A stretch of 64,000 nt of DNA, taken from JBAXTZ01 sp037129925 (lineage in GTDB: Bacteria > Bacillota > Negativicutes > JBAXTZ01). The translations under genes and the position numbers were made by a program. The stretch's first letter is position 1, and each line of letters begins with the position of its first letter. Where the stretch lies: contig JBAXTZ010000006.1 in the NCBI GenBank assembly GCA_037129925.1, positions 23,412 through 87,411 on the forward strand. Reading direction: 5' to 3'. The notes below the pieces were generated by a model. That model worked only from the letters and a program-made list of their open reading frames with translations. It made no database searches and was not told the DNA's origin. Below, piece after piece: positions 1 to 8,182 of the stretch.

Positions 1-389
1 TCGCCATACTTTGGCAGCAGGTCGTCGAGCGGATAGAACAGCCCTTTGGTGCCGTAAATTCGATAATCCAGCGTCCACGAGCAAGTAAAGACTAAATCGC
101 AAGCCTCGCCGCTGGCAAGAATCGGATTCATTTTGGTTTGGTAATCTGCAAAGGCGACTGGAATGATTTTTACGGTGGCGTTGATTTTTTCCTTGGTGTA
201 TTTGCTCAATTCTGCGGTTACTGAGTCTAAGTCCTTGGGCGATTCTGTGCCGCTAAATCCGGTGTACCAGACTAACTCAACGGTCTCTGCCGGGTTGTCT
301 TCATCGGCGGTTTTGCTGCCGCAGCCGGCGAATAGCGTTGCCGCAAAGACAATCAGCAAGAAAAGCGCCAATAGTTTTCGATTAAACAT
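1..389 (-). CDS. Extracellular solute-binding lipoprotein, LplA-like (N-terminal part)
   Basis: The gene runs off the left edge, so only about 129 N-terminal residues are seen. They begin MFNRKLLALFLLIVF and reach a lipobox ending FAGCGSK, so the mature protein should be a lipoprotein anchored through its Cys and held at the cell surface or in the periplasm. The following text (YTGFSG, KINATVKIIPVAFADYQTKMN, ASGEACDLVFT) is typical of LplA-type sugar-binding proteins that feed LplB/YtcP permeases. The start is set by an AGGAGG-like site at 395-402 just upstream. No permease gene is visible on this strand nearby. It may serve one of the permease pairs at 10.3-12.2 or 13.9-15.7 kb, but that is a guess. 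Confidence 0.85.
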   Translation of the reverse strand, partial: MFNRKLLALFLLIVFAATLFAGCGSKTADEDNPAETVELVWYTGFSGTESPKDLDSVTAELSKYTKEKINATVKIIPVAFADYQTKMNPILASGEACDLVFTCSWTLDYRIYGTKGLFYPLDDLLPKYG

Positions 390-421
390 ATAAACTCCTC
401 CTAAATCATTTCGCTATTATT

Positions 422-446
422 ATTCGACAGTTAAGAAAATTATCCT
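422..446 (-). promoter_or_regulatory. Sigma-H-like promoter for the solute-binding protein at 1-389
   Basis: On the minus strand AGGA is followed by exactly 17 bases and then GAAT, within the longer text GCAGGAT...CTGTCGAATA. This is the layout described for sigma-H (Spo0H) promoters. The GAAT lies 32 bases from the start codon. Confidence 0.55.
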
Positions 447-488
447 GCTAATAGCCTATAAAAAGCCGAGATATATTTTGCATTCTAA

Positions 489-513
489 AGGAAAATGAGG
501 TAATCTAGCGAAT
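489..513 (+). promoter_or_regulatory. Sigma-H-like promoter for the alpha-mannosidase
   Basis: AGGA (489-492), a 17-base spacer and GAAT (510-513), preceded by C as in the other four examples. The GAAT is 30 bases upstream of the start codon at 544. Confidence 0.5.
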
Positions 514-543
514 ATTTATCCAGAGCAATTTTGGGAGGATTAT

Positions 544-3318
544 ATGCAGGAAATTTTATTCGGTCGTATCGAAGCAATCCGCCGTGATAATCAGGGTTAT
601 TGGGCAGACAGAATTACTTATCAGCTGATGTATTTGCTTAAAATGCAATATTATTTTGGGAAAATAGCGATTGAAGAGCTGGAACAGGCTGTTGCTGATT
701 TGGAAATCGCCGTAAAAACTTACGGAGCGGTTACCGCCGTAACTGCAAGAGCAATTGAACAAAAATACGCGCATTTTTCCGTTTGGGCGAAAGCACTTGA
801 GGCGCTATGTATCGGTCATGCCCACATTGACATGAACTGGCAGTGGGGCTGGCACGAGACTGTGCAACTAACAATTGACACGGTGCGGACAGTATTGGAT
901 TTACTGGAAAAATATCCATCATTCAAGTTTTCGCAATCGCAAGCCGCTGTGTATAAAATCATTGCCGATTACGATGAAACAATGCTTGCCGAAGTCAAAC
1001 AACGAATCAAGGAAGGTCGCTGGGAAGTGGCGGCGGCAACCTGGGTCGAAGGTGACAAGAATATGACTAATGGCGAGAGTGAACTGCGCCAATATTTATA
1101 CACCCGCCAATACTTGAGTGAATTGCTGGAAATCGACGCCAGCAGTCTGACGTTTGAATTCGAGCCGGATACTTTCGGTCATAACGCCAACGTTCCGGAA
1201 ATCGCCGCGCAGTGTGGTGTAAAGTATTACTATTTTTGCCGGGGTTATGACAACCAAAAAACCGGCGTGTTTCGCTGGCAAGCGCCGTCGGGCAACGAGT
1301 TAATCGTTTTTGCCGAACCAACTTGGTATATGCATCGGATGAGCGGCAAAGCCTTTCAACATTTACCGGAGTTTTGTTTTAACAACGGCATCGAAAAAAC
1401 AATGGTCATTTTCGGGGTTGGCGACCACGGTGGCGGACCGACACGCAAAGATATTGAAACGATTATTGATATGCAGAGTTGGCCGTTCGCACCGCAAATT
1501 AACTTTGCGGTTTATCATGATTTCTTTCGCCACGCCGAAACCAAACGCACTCAACTACCGATTGTAAAACAGGAACTGAACTTTGTGTTTGACGGTTGCT
1601 ATACCACGGCGACGCGGATAAAACTGGCTAACCGCTTTGCCGAGTACGCCCTGTATGACGCTGAACTATACTCGGCGCTGGCGGCGAAGTATGGTCGAAA
1701 ATATCGGACAAAACAGTTGGCTGATGGCTGGAAAAATACGATATTTAATCATTTTCACGATATTTTGCCCGGTTCAGGAGTTGTCGAAACCCGGGAGTAC
1801 GCGCTGGGATTGTTTCAGGAAACGATGGCAATCGCTAACACCGAGAAAATTAGCGCGCTACGGGCAATCGCCGCGCAGATTGATACAACAGACTTGTTTC
1901 CGGAAGCTGATTATGGTGACGGGTTGGCGGACGGCGCCGGTGTCGCCTATGGCGCTAAACGCTTTAAAATGTCGATTTGTCAGCGCGCGGACGGGAAAAC
2001 GCGCATCTATCATTTGTTCAATCAGCTGCCATTCGAGCGGAGTGAAACTGTCGAAATTCCAATCTGGGAATGGGCGCATGACAAAGCGCGAATTGTGGTC
2101 ACCAACAGCATGGGAGAATTAATTTCCCATCAGGTTATGGATGAAAATGACGTTCATAGCTGGGGCTGTAATATGTTTAGAATTTTAGTGATTATTACCA
2201 TTCCGGCTGGTGGTTATGAGACGATTGTTTTGACCGAGAACTGCTCGAAGACGATTAATATGCCCCAGGATATGAACCCGCGCACTATTCAGCCAAAACC
2301 ATATGTATTGGAAAACAATTTTCTGCGGGCAGTAATTGGCAAACGCGGTGAATTGATTTCGCTGGTGAACAAAGTGACCGAGACTGAATTAGTTAATTCC
2401 GAGGCGGGCGGCGGCCAATTTCGGTTGGGAACAGAAGCCGACCAAGGTATGAGCGCGTGGGCGATATGGCCGTTCAAGAGTGAACAATCGCTGCATGAGT
2501 GTGTGGAAATTAAAAACTATATTCAGGGCGCGGTGCGCCAGTCAATAACCTTCAAGTCGGTTTTCAACAATTCCAGCGTTCTCTGGACGGTTAGTCTGGA
2601 CAAGAACAGTGAACGGTTGGAATTCGATATCGATGTCGATTGGCGGGAGTTTGGCGTGCGCGAACAATCCATACCTAATTTGCATTTCCGGTTGCCACTG
2701 GCTCTTGAGGCAAAAGCCTTTGCTAATGACATCGCCTGCGGAGTGCTCGAACGTGAGGCGCGGGACCATGACGTACCAGGATTGAGCTTTATCGCCGGTG
2801 GCGCAGTACAGTTGATAACTGATTGCAAGTACGGCTATCGCGGCTACAACAATTCGTTGCAAGTAACTTTGATTCGGTCAGCCAACGATCCCGATGAGCA
2901 TCCTGAAGCAGGGCGCCACTATATCCGGATGGCGCTGGCACCGCAAGTTGATGGCGCGCAAATGCTGAAAACCAGTTTGTGTTTCAACAAACCGCCCGAA
3001 GTGCTGAGCGCATACAAGCCAACAGTTCGTGGCAGTCTGCCAAAACGTCAGAGTTTGTTTGCCATTGATGCTAAAAACATAATGTTGTCGGCAATGAAAA
3101 AAGCCGAAGCGACTGACGAAACAATCGTTCGGCTCTATTCGCTGAGTGACCATGTTGAAACAGCGACTTTGACGATGTCAAAAGCGATCATTGCCGTCCG
3201 CGAAGTCGACGGTAATGAACAAGCCGCTGATTTTGACTCGCAGATGCAAATAGTTGACGGCGCATTAAAGATTACCCTGCAACCATTAGCAATGCATGCA
3301 GTCGCATTGAAAATATAA
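544..3318 (+). CDS. Alpha-mannosidase, glycoside hydrolase family 38
   Basis: This 924-residue protein has the marks of GH38 retaining alpha-mannosidases: GHAHIDMNW at residues 91-99 (zinc-binding His and Asp), FEPDTFGH with the likely nucleophile Asp at 209, GDHGGGPT at 294-300 and NHFHDILPGSG at 402-412, followed by long C-terminal beta domains. There is no signal peptide, so it should act in the cytoplasm on imported mannose-containing oligosaccharides. The start is supported by GGGAGG at 533-538. Length is normal for the family. It is transcribed divergently from the lipoprotein at 1-389, and its neighbours are sugar transporters and a GH5 hydrolase, which supports a mannoside-use role. 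Linkage specificity cannot be read from the sequence. Confidence 0.93.
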   Translation: MQEILFGRIEAIRRDNQGYWADRITYQLMYLLKMQYYFGKIAIEELEQAVADLEIAVKTYGAVTAVTARAIEQKYAHFSVWAKALEALCIGHAHIDMNWQWGWHETVQLTIDTVRTVLDLLEKYPSFKFSQSQAAVYKIIADYDETMLAEVKQRIKEGRWEVAAATWVEGDKNMTNGESELRQYLYTRQYLSELLEIDASSLTFEFEPDTFGHNANVPEIAAQCGVKYYYFCRGYDNQKTGVFRWQAPSGNELIVFAEPTWYMHRMSGKAFQHLPEFCFNNGIEKTMVIFGVGDHGGGPTRKDIETIIDMQSWPFAPQINFAVYHDFFRHAETKRTQLPIVKQELNFVFDGCYTTATRIKLANRFAEYALYDAELYSALAAKYGRKYRTKQLADGWKNTIFNHFHDILPGSGVVETREYALGLFQETMAIANTEKISALRAIAAQIDTTDLFPEADYGDGLADGAGVAYGAKRFKMSICQRADGKTRIYHLFNQLPFERSETVEIPIWEWAHDKARIVVTNSMGELISHQVMDENDVHSWGCNMFRILVIITIPAGGYETIVLTENCSKTINMPQDMNPRTIQPKPYVLENNFLRAVIGKRGELISLVNKVTETELVNSEAGGGQFRLGTEADQGMSAWAIWPFKSEQSLHECVEIKNYIQGAVRQSITFKSVFNNSSVLWTVSLDKNSERLEFDIDVDWREFGVREQSIPNLHFRLPLALEAKAFANDIACGVLEREARDHDVPGLSFIAGGAVQLITDCKYGYRGYNNSLQVTLIRSANDPDEHPEAGRHYIRMALAPQVDGAQMLKTSLCFNKPPEVLSAYKPTVRGSLPKRQSLFAIDAKNIMLSAMKKAEATDETIVRLYSLSDHVETATLTMSKAIIAVREVDGNEQAADFDSQMQIVDGALKITLQPLAMHAVALKI

Positions 3319-3329
3319 CAACAAATAAA

Positions 3330-3363
3330 AGCAGCAATCTTGACAATCCCGATTGCTGCTTTT
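3330..3363. terminator. Bidirectional rho-independent terminator
   Basis: A perfect 10-base stem (3330-3339 with 3351-3360, built on AGCAGCAATC) has an 11-base loop. It is flanked by A-runs on the left and T-runs on the right, so it can end both convergent transcripts (mannosidase from the left, solute-binding protein from the right). Confidence 0.8.
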
Positions 3364-3373
3364 GATAATAATA

Positions 3374-4651
3374 CTATTTGCTACGTGCATCCGCCCAGGA
3401 TTTTTGAACTGATTTGACCATTTCTTCCCAAGTGGCGTTGCCAGTGGCGTATTTTTGGAGGCCGGCGCCCAACTGATCCATGCCCCAACCGGTCGGATAA
3501 CCCATGAATACCCAAGGAATAGTTTTGTTGTCGGAAATATATTTGTAAATAGTTTTGGAAACTTCATCGTTTAAACCGGATACATCATAACCTTTGTAAG
3601 CCGGAATAAATTTCAAATCGGTTACGCAGGCTTTCTTGCCCTCGTCGGAAGTATATAGCCAATCCAGGAAGTCCTTGGAAGCCTTGACCGTTGCTTCGTC
3701 CTTGTTCTTGTTGACACACCAGTACATCGGTACGCCAACCGGCATGCAATCTTCTTTCCAGCCTTCGACCGGGAACGGCAAAATGCTCATGCCGGTTTGG
3801 GCAAAGTCTTTATCCGCTGCGGCAACTGTGCTATAGATCCAGTTGCCTTGCTGAATCATGGCAACCTTGCCATTGCTGAACAATTCTTCAACTTGTTTGG
3901 AGTAATCCATGCTGACGGTCGGTTGCACCGAAAACTTGTTTTGCAAATCAACCATTTTCTTAAAGGCTGCGCCATATTTGAATTCGACAGTTTTGGCGTC
4001 AAAAGTTTTCATAACGTCGCCAAATTCCGCTGCCATAAAGGCGTTTCCGGTATGCAGCCCGGTGACCCAGGTTTCCTTCATCGGATAAGCAAATACTGCC
4101 TGGATACCCAATTCGGCTTTTTTGGAATCAAGAGTTTTTACTGCTGCTTCCAACGCCGCGAAAGTTTTAATTTTGTCGGTGTCAATACCGGCTTTTTTGA
4201 AAATCGCTTTGTTGTAGATTAAACCATAACTTTCCAGGCAGAACGGCAGACCGTAGACTTTGCCGTCCCGGGTTGAACCGATTAACGTGCCATCGGCGGC
4301 GATTTTAGCCGCTGAAGTATCGCCCAGTTCAACAATTTTCGCCTGCCAATCTTTAACATCTTGCGGTCCGCCGATGTTGAAAATTGCCGGCTCGGCGCCG
4401 GATGCAAACTTGGCTTTTAACGCCGCGCCGTAGTCCGAACCACCACCCACGGTAGTGATATTGATTTTTACATTCGGGTGACTAGCCATGTAAGTTTTGG
4501 CCAATTTTTCAAAAGCGTCTTTGAACTCCACCTTAAATTGGAAGACATCGACGTTCGCTGCCTGTTGGTCGGATTTTGCGCCACAGCCGGCCATTGCCAG
4601 CGCCGCAAATGCCACCATAGTGATGATTGCCAGAATTCGTGTGATTTTCAT
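3374..4651 (-). CDS. Extracellular solute-binding lipoprotein, family 1 (sugar ABC transporter)
   Basis: The 425-residue protein starts MKITRILAIITMVAFAALA, with a lipobox AMAGC that puts the lipidated Cys at residue 23. The rest is a family 1 sugar-binding protein of usual length, with features such as SNGKVAMIQQGNW and the domain-closing region near the C-terminus (TGWGMDQLGAGLQKYATG). It should bind an oligosaccharide outside the inner membrane and hand it to MalF/MalG-type permeases. No such permeases are adjacent; the two pairs in the window are of the LplB/YtcP kind. A sigma-H-like promoter lies 33 bases upstream. It ends against a shared terminator with the mannosidase gene, so the two are probably used together. 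Confidence 0.88.
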   Translation of the reverse strand: MKITRILAIITMVAFAALAMAGCGAKSDQQAANVDVFQFKVEFKDAFEKLAKTYMASHPNVKINITTVGGGSDYGAALKAKFASGAEPAIFNIGGPQDVKDWQAKIVELGDTSAAKIAADGTLIGSTRDGKVYGLPFCLESYGLIYNKAIFKKAGIDTDKIKTFAALEAAVKTLDSKKAELGIQAVFAYPMKETWVTGLHTGNAFMAAEFGDVMKTFDAKTVEFKYGAAFKKMVDLQNKFSVQPTVSMDYSKQVEELFSNGKVAMIQQGNWIYSTVAAADKDFAQTGMSILPFPVEGWKEDCMPVGVPMYWCVNKNKDEATVKASKDFLDWLYTSDEGKKACVTDLKFIPAYKGYDVSGLNDEVSKTIYKYISDNKTIPWVFMGYPTGWGMDQLGAGLQKYATGNATWEEMVKSVQKSWADARSK

Positions 4652-4684
4652 TTTCCCTCCTCGAAGTTAATCTTCATGGTTACT

Positions 4685-4709
4685 ATTCGACAGTTGTTTT
4701 AAAAATCCT
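4685..4709 (-). promoter_or_regulatory. Sigma-H-like promoter for the solute-binding protein at 3374-4651
   Basis: Minus-strand AGGA, a 17-base spacer and GAAT. The AGGA block and ten flanking positions match the element at 422-446, including GCAGGAT and CTGTCGAATA at the same 11-base separation. The GAAT is 33 bases from the start codon. Confidence 0.6.
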
Positions 4710-4738
4710 GCAAGGAAAAAAAATTTCGCAGGATTTTT
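4701..4738 (-). terminator. Inverted repeat, probable terminator of ppx overlapping a promoter
   Basis: AAAAATCCTGC (4701-4711) and its exact complement (4728-4738) are separated by 16 bases. Read on the minus strand the second arm ends in a T-run, as in a terminator for the ppx transcript. The same arm contains the -35-like AGGA of the next promoter, so a regulatory operator is also possible. Confidence 0.45.
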
Positions 4739-4740
4739 AT

Positions 4741-4782
4741 GGCTAAAAGAGAAAGGCTAAAGGATAAAGGCTAAAAGTAAAT
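4741..4782. repeat. Heptanucleotide repeat array (left block)
   Basis: Six consecutive 7-base units in perfect register, with GGCTAAA occurring three times and variants AGAGAAA, GGATAAA and AGTAAAT between. It lies between the ppx terminator and a second block of the opposite orientation. Confidence 0.8.
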
Positions 4783-4803
4783 ACGTAGTTATGGGCGAAA
4801 CAC

Positions 4804-4852
4804 TTTTCTCATTTCGCTTTTCACCATTAGCTTTTCACCTTTCACCCTTAAC
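4804..4852. repeat. Heptanucleotide repeat array (right block, inverted)
   Basis: Seven 7-base units in register, including TTTTCAC twice, CTTTCAC, CATTAGC and CCTTAAC. Read on the other strand they give GTGAAAA- and GCTAATG-like units related to the left block, so the two form an inverted pair. The stop codon and the last four sense codons of ppx are made of this repeat. Confidence 0.8.
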
Positions 4853-5791
4853 AGACTCCATTATCATTCCGCAAATAATTCCGTGTGCCAGCGATTTGTT
4901 AGTGATGAATAGCTCTTGAGCGCTGGTCAGTTGCAATAGTGCGCTCACAATCGCCGCCCCCGCTGGTAAAACATCGGCGCGGTTTGCTTCAATGCCTGGC
5001 AAGGTCATGCGGTTAGCAAGGCTGCAGGACTGCAAAAGTTCTTCGATTCGATAAACGTCCGGCGTTTTTACGGTTTGCACCGACTGTGTAGCCCAGTCGA
5101 TGGTAGCGCCAATAGCAATCTGGGCGATATTAGTGCCGGTGCCGCCGGAGAGAATGATTCGGGCGGCTGGCGGCTGGTGGCTGGTGGCTGGAAGGATGCC
5201 GAAGTAAGACGGAATAACATTTGTTTCAATCAGCGAGCAGATGTTATTTTGCATATTCCTGTATTCGTTAATATTGATATTGTCAACCGATGTGAGGAAA
5301 TCGCGGCTCAGTTGACCGGCGCCGATTGGCAGACTGGTGCGAAGGTCGGTTTGCCGGGGTGTGCCGATGATGAATTCAGTGCTGCCGCCGCCGATGTTGA
5401 AAACTAATATTCGGTCGTTGGCAAATTCCGTTGCCACTGCCAGATAAGTCAACCGGGCTTCTTCGTCACCGCTGATGATGTCGACCGGGTAGCCGGTGTG
5501 CAAGCAGATGGCTTCGAGCAACTCGGCGGCATTGGTTGCCACCCGAGCAAATTGAGTGGCAGTGATGCGAATTCGCTCCACATTACAATCGCGGCAACAA
5601 CTGAGATAATCGATAATAGTCGCCAGCGTGAGTGCGCTGTTTTTCGGATGGAGAGCATTGTTGACCATGGTTTTGGACAGACCGGTGACGGTGTGCCGAA
5701 AAATAATTTGTCGGGTTATTTCGCCATTGGCGACTTCGGCGATGAGTAGTTTTGCCGAGTTGCTGCCGATGTCGATTGCCGCGAAACGCAT
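4835..5791 (-). CDS. Ppx/GppA-type phosphatase
   Basis: A 318-residue protein of the Ppx/GppA family (exopolyphosphatase and pppGpp phosphohydrolase), the short form without the C-terminal HD domain. Seen motifs are DIGSNSAKLL at 7-16 (phosphate loop 1), the SGDEEAR segment at 107-113 with the catalytic Glu, NIGGGSTEFI at 132-141 (phosphate loop 2) and SGGTGTNIAQI. An AGGAG site precedes the start. The C-terminal residues VKGER and the stop codon are read from heptamer repeat units, so the original end of the protein may have been replaced when the repeat arrived. Whether polyphosphate or pppGpp is the main substrate cannot be told from sequence. Confidence 0.9.
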   Translation of the reverse strand: MRFAAIDIGSNSAKLLIAEVANGEITRQIIFRHTVTGLSKTMVNNALHPKNSALTLATIIDYLSCCRDCNVERIRITATQFARVATNAAELLEAICLHTGYPVDIISGDEEARLTYLAVATEFANDRILVFNIGGGSTEFIIGTPRQTDLRTSLPIGAGQLSRDFLTSVDNININEYRNMQNNICSLIETNVIPSYFGILPATSHQPPAARIILSGGTGTNIAQIAIGATIDWATQSVQTVKTPDVYRIEELLQSCSLANRMTLPGIEANRADVLPAGAAIVSALLQLTSAQELFITNKSLAHGIICGMIMESVKGER

Positions 5792-5811
5792 TGCCGCTCC
5801 TTTATACAGAA

Positions 5812-5837
5812 AATACGCCGTGTGAAAACGGCGTATT
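5812..5837 (-). terminator. Hairpin terminator after the beta-barrel gene
   Basis: A perfect 10-base stem, AATACGCCGT (5812-5821) with its complement (5828-5837), and a 6-base loop. On the minus strand it is followed by a short T-rich stretch. It lies just past the stop codon at 5858 and 20 bases before ppx. Confidence 0.65.
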
Positions 5838-5857
5838 ACTAATGACGTTAAATTGAT

Positions 5858-6619
5858 TTAGATTCGGAAACTGACACCTATGCGCGGTCCAGCCAAAGTT
5901 GTGGTAACGTTGGTAGTTGTCAGATTCATGTCTGGGATGTTGGCATCGAGTAATTTCCCGGAGTTGTAAAGCTCATAGCTATATCCGGCATCAAAGTCAA
6001 TATTTTGTCCTAACGCCAAAGACGCGCCGACATATGCCGAAGACATGAAAGTACCATACATTGCTGACGAGTTGAATTTCAAGATGTTAGCGACCGGTAC
6101 GGTAAATTGTCCGCCAACACACCAGCCCAATGATTGTTTGGTCTGGTTCCAGTTGTTCGCGGCATCAGTAAGACCGCTGGCGGTGGTAGTCGCGTATTGT
6201 AGTCCGACAAACGGTTGAAAATAATCGCTCAGAGCTACAACGAGTTGCGCGTTCACTTGAGTCATGCCAAAATTATTAACTGACTCCGGATTCTCAATAA
6301 GATTCTGCGGCGTCATCGATTGCGGAGCAACGCCGGAAGCGCCAACGCGCACTGCGGCGAAGCTGGAAAACGCCCAGGTGACGTTACCGCTGAACTCGCC
6401 GCTATTTGGCAGCGCCTGGTTGAAATTTATGGTGCCGCCACCGCCGGGCCAAATGATTTGCCCGGGGACATTGTTCATAGAGCCGATATTGTTCGGATTC
6501 CATGCCACGTCGATTTGGAAGGAGTTGTCCTTGAAGTTGGTCAGCGGCGCGGCGCTAACAACTGAAGCGAGCGCGGCGACAAGCGCCACAACAAGGATAA
6601 GTGCTGCGATTTTTTTCAT
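5858..6619 (-). CDS. Small outer-membrane beta-barrel protein
   Basis: A 253-residue protein with a clear signal peptide (MKKIAALILVVALVAALASVVSA, cleavage after ASVVSA). Alternating hydrophobic/polar strands rich in Gly, Asn and aromatic residues follow, and the last segment GPRIGVSFRI resembles the beta-signal recognised during barrel assembly. This suggests an 8- to 10-strand outer-membrane barrel, which would mean the organism has an outer membrane. The start is the second ATG of the frame, because AGGAG directly abuts the first ATG (6628) and is 9 bases from this one. A TATAAT lies at 6684-6689 on this strand. I do not recognise a named family. Confidence 0.65.
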   Translation of the reverse strand: MKKIAALILVVALVAALASVVSAAPLTNFKDNSFQIDVAWNPNNIGSMNNVPGQIIWPGGGGTINFNQALPNSGEFSGNVTWAFSSFAAVRVGASGVAPQSMTPQNLIENPESVNNFGMTQVNAQLVVALSDYFQPFVGLQYATTTASGLTDAANNWNQTKQSLGWCVGGQFTVPVANILKFNSSAMYGTFMSSAYVGASLALGQNIDFDAGYSYELYNSGKLLDANIPDMNLTTTNVTTTLAGPRIGVSFRI

Positions 6620-6683
6620 GCTAGTCATCTCCTATATATTAAAATTTGAGAATCGCTGTTCGCGATTTCTCTATTCGAGTATT

Positions 6684-6689
6684 ATTATA
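6684..6689 (-). promoter_or_regulatory. -10 element of the beta-barrel gene
   Basis: A perfect TATAAT on the minus strand, about 65 bases upstream of the start codon. The best -35 candidate (TTGAGA) is 20 bases away, which is long, so only the -10 is called. A TCGAATAG just downstream resembles the -10 of the sigma-H-like promoters but has no AGGA at the right distance. Confidence 0.4.
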
Positions 6690-6779
6690 ACATAAGAATC
6701 TCAACAATTTCTCAACAATTCGCTAAAAAACAACTAAATACTGCCAAAATACACAAATCTGCTAAAAACGAATTTTGCA

Positions 6780-6808
6780 TTTACTATTAACCCGGCAAAT
6801 GGTAGAAT
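6780..6808 (+). promoter_or_regulatory. Housekeeping-type promoter for the ammonia-lyase gene
   Basis: TTTACT (6780-6785), a 17-base spacer and TAGAAT (6803-6808) preceded by TG at the extended -10 position. The start codon at 6900 leaves a leader of about 85 bases. Confidence 0.45.
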
Positions 6809-6899
6809 AATTTTGTGCAATTTTGAAATATTGAAATTGAAGTCTGATTTAGAGGAACAAGCCGATTTCACATTTAATTATGGCACATATGGGGGGGCT

Positions 6900-8150
6900 A
6901 TGAAAATATTAGATGTCATTTGCGCGCGCGGGATTAGCGGATTTTATTATGATGACCTAAAGGCCATTCGCGCCGGCGCGGTAGCCGACGGTTTCACTTA
7001 CACCGGAAAACCGAAAACCGAAAATTACTGCTCGGTTCGCCAAGCTGGCGAAGCAGTCTCGGTTATGATTATTCTTGAAAACGGCGACATGGCTTATGGC
7101 GATTGCTCGGCGGTGCAGTACAGCGGTACCTTTGGACGCTATTCGGTTTTTCTCGCCGATGAATTTATCCCGATTATTAACCGGGATATTCGTCCGGCGT
7201 TGGTCGGCGAAGAGTTGGGCGATTTCCGGCGGCTGGCAAAAAAAATCGAAGCCATTCACGATGTGCATGGTCAGAAGTTGCACCCGGCGCTGCGCTATGG
7301 CGTTACCCAGGCAGTGCTTGCCGCAGTCGCTCGCGCCAAGAAAAGTTTGATGTGTGAAGTCGTTGCCGAAGAATATCATCACGAAGTTAGTGAGATTGCC
7401 ATACCGATTACCGCGCAATCTGGTGAAGACATATACTTTAACGCGGATCAGATGATAATCAAACAAGTTCCAATTATTCCGCAAGGCTTGTTTAATGACG
7501 GCATCAAAAACAGCGGCAAAAATGGCGAACGGTTGCTGGAATACATTAGTTGGCTGAAAAAGCGTGTTTACAAGTTGCGCACCGATGATTTGTATATACC
7601 GGTATTTCACTTTGTTTTGCACGGTTCACTCAGTCAAGTTTTTTATAACGATATTGAACAGACTGTGGAATATCTTAAGAAAATCGCCAAGACTGCCGCG
7701 CCCTATCGAGTTCTGGTAGAAGACCCAGTCGAGCTTGGCGCCGCTGATATCCAATTAGAATATATGAAAAAACTAATGTTGCGGTTGAGCGAAGAAAATG
7801 TTCAGGTAAAAATAATCGTCGATGAGTGGTGTAACACGCTCGAAGACATCAAGGACTATGCCGACTTGGCAGCAGCCGACATTATCCACATCAAGCCTCC
7901 GGATTTAGGGTCGATTGACAATGCCATCGAGGCGGCGCTGTATTGCAAACAAAAGAGCATCGGCACCTACTGGGGCGGTTCTTGTAACGAAACTGACGAT
8001 TCGGCGATTATTTCAGCGCACATTGCCATGGGGCTGAGTTGCGATATGATTTTGGCAAAACCTGGTATGGGCGTGGATACCGCATATATGATGGTACACA
8101 ACGAAATTCAGCGAATATTGGCGTTGCGTAAAATTTGCAAACTCTTTTAA
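6900..8150 (+). CDS. Methylaspartate ammonia-lyase-like enzyme
   Basis: The 416-residue protein (start MKILDVICARGISGFYYDD) matches the length and order of methylaspartate ammonia-lyases, enolase-superfamily enzymes that convert threo-3-methylaspartate to mesaconate in glutamate fermentation. Visible landmarks are DGFTYTG, VRQAGE, AYGDC.AVQYSG, DEWCNT, the catalytic Lys in HIKPPDLG (about residue 332) and CNETD with LAKPGMGVD near the end. From memory of the Clostridium tetanomorphum enzyme, its second base His194 lies in an LPHALINN segment; here the equivalent reads IPQGLFND, giving Gln at about 195. If so, stereochemistry or substrate could differ. The ATG at 6900 follows a G-run serving as ribosome site; a start at 6813 would add 29 unrelated residues. 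No glutamate mutase genes are nearby. Confidence 0.85.
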   Translation: MKILDVICARGISGFYYDDLKAIRAGAVADGFTYTGKPKTENYCSVRQAGEAVSVMIILENGDMAYGDCSAVQYSGTFGRYSVFLADEFIPIINRDIRPALVGEELGDFRRLAKKIEAIHDVHGQKLHPALRYGVTQAVLAAVARAKKSLMCEVVAEEYHHEVSEIAIPITAQSGEDIYFNADQMIIKQVPIIPQGLFNDGIKNSGKNGERLLEYISWLKKRVYKLRTDDLYIPVFHFVLHGSLSQVFYNDIEQTVEYLKKIAKTAAPYRVLVEDPVELGAADIQLEYMKKLMLRLSEENVQVKIIVDEWCNTLEDIKDYADLAAADIIHIKPPDLGSIDNAIEAALYCKQKSIGTYWGGSCNETDDSAIISAHIAMGLSCDMILAKPGMGVDTAYMMVHNEIQRILALRKICKLF

Positions 8151-8182
8151 ATCTGAAATCTTACACAAAGGAAAAGCGCTGA

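Noticed and set aside
163..393. Plus-strand frame of 76 codons with a hydrophobic start
   Set aside because: It is antisense to the solute-binding lipoprotein at 1-389, which has a clear lipobox, ribosome site and promoter.
1637..2122. 161-codon frame inside the mannosidase gene
   Set aside because: It shares the strand with a well-supported GH38 gene in another frame, has no ribosome site and no family resemblance.
6813..6899. 29-residue N-terminal extension of the ammonia-lyase
   Set aside because: It has no family match, lies in the leader just after the promoter, and the start at 6900 gives the standard length.
7000..7622. Long minus-strand frame (221 codons) opposite the ammonia-lyase gene
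   Set aside because: Antisense shadow of a conserved enzyme; no start signals and composition fits a complement of coding DNA.
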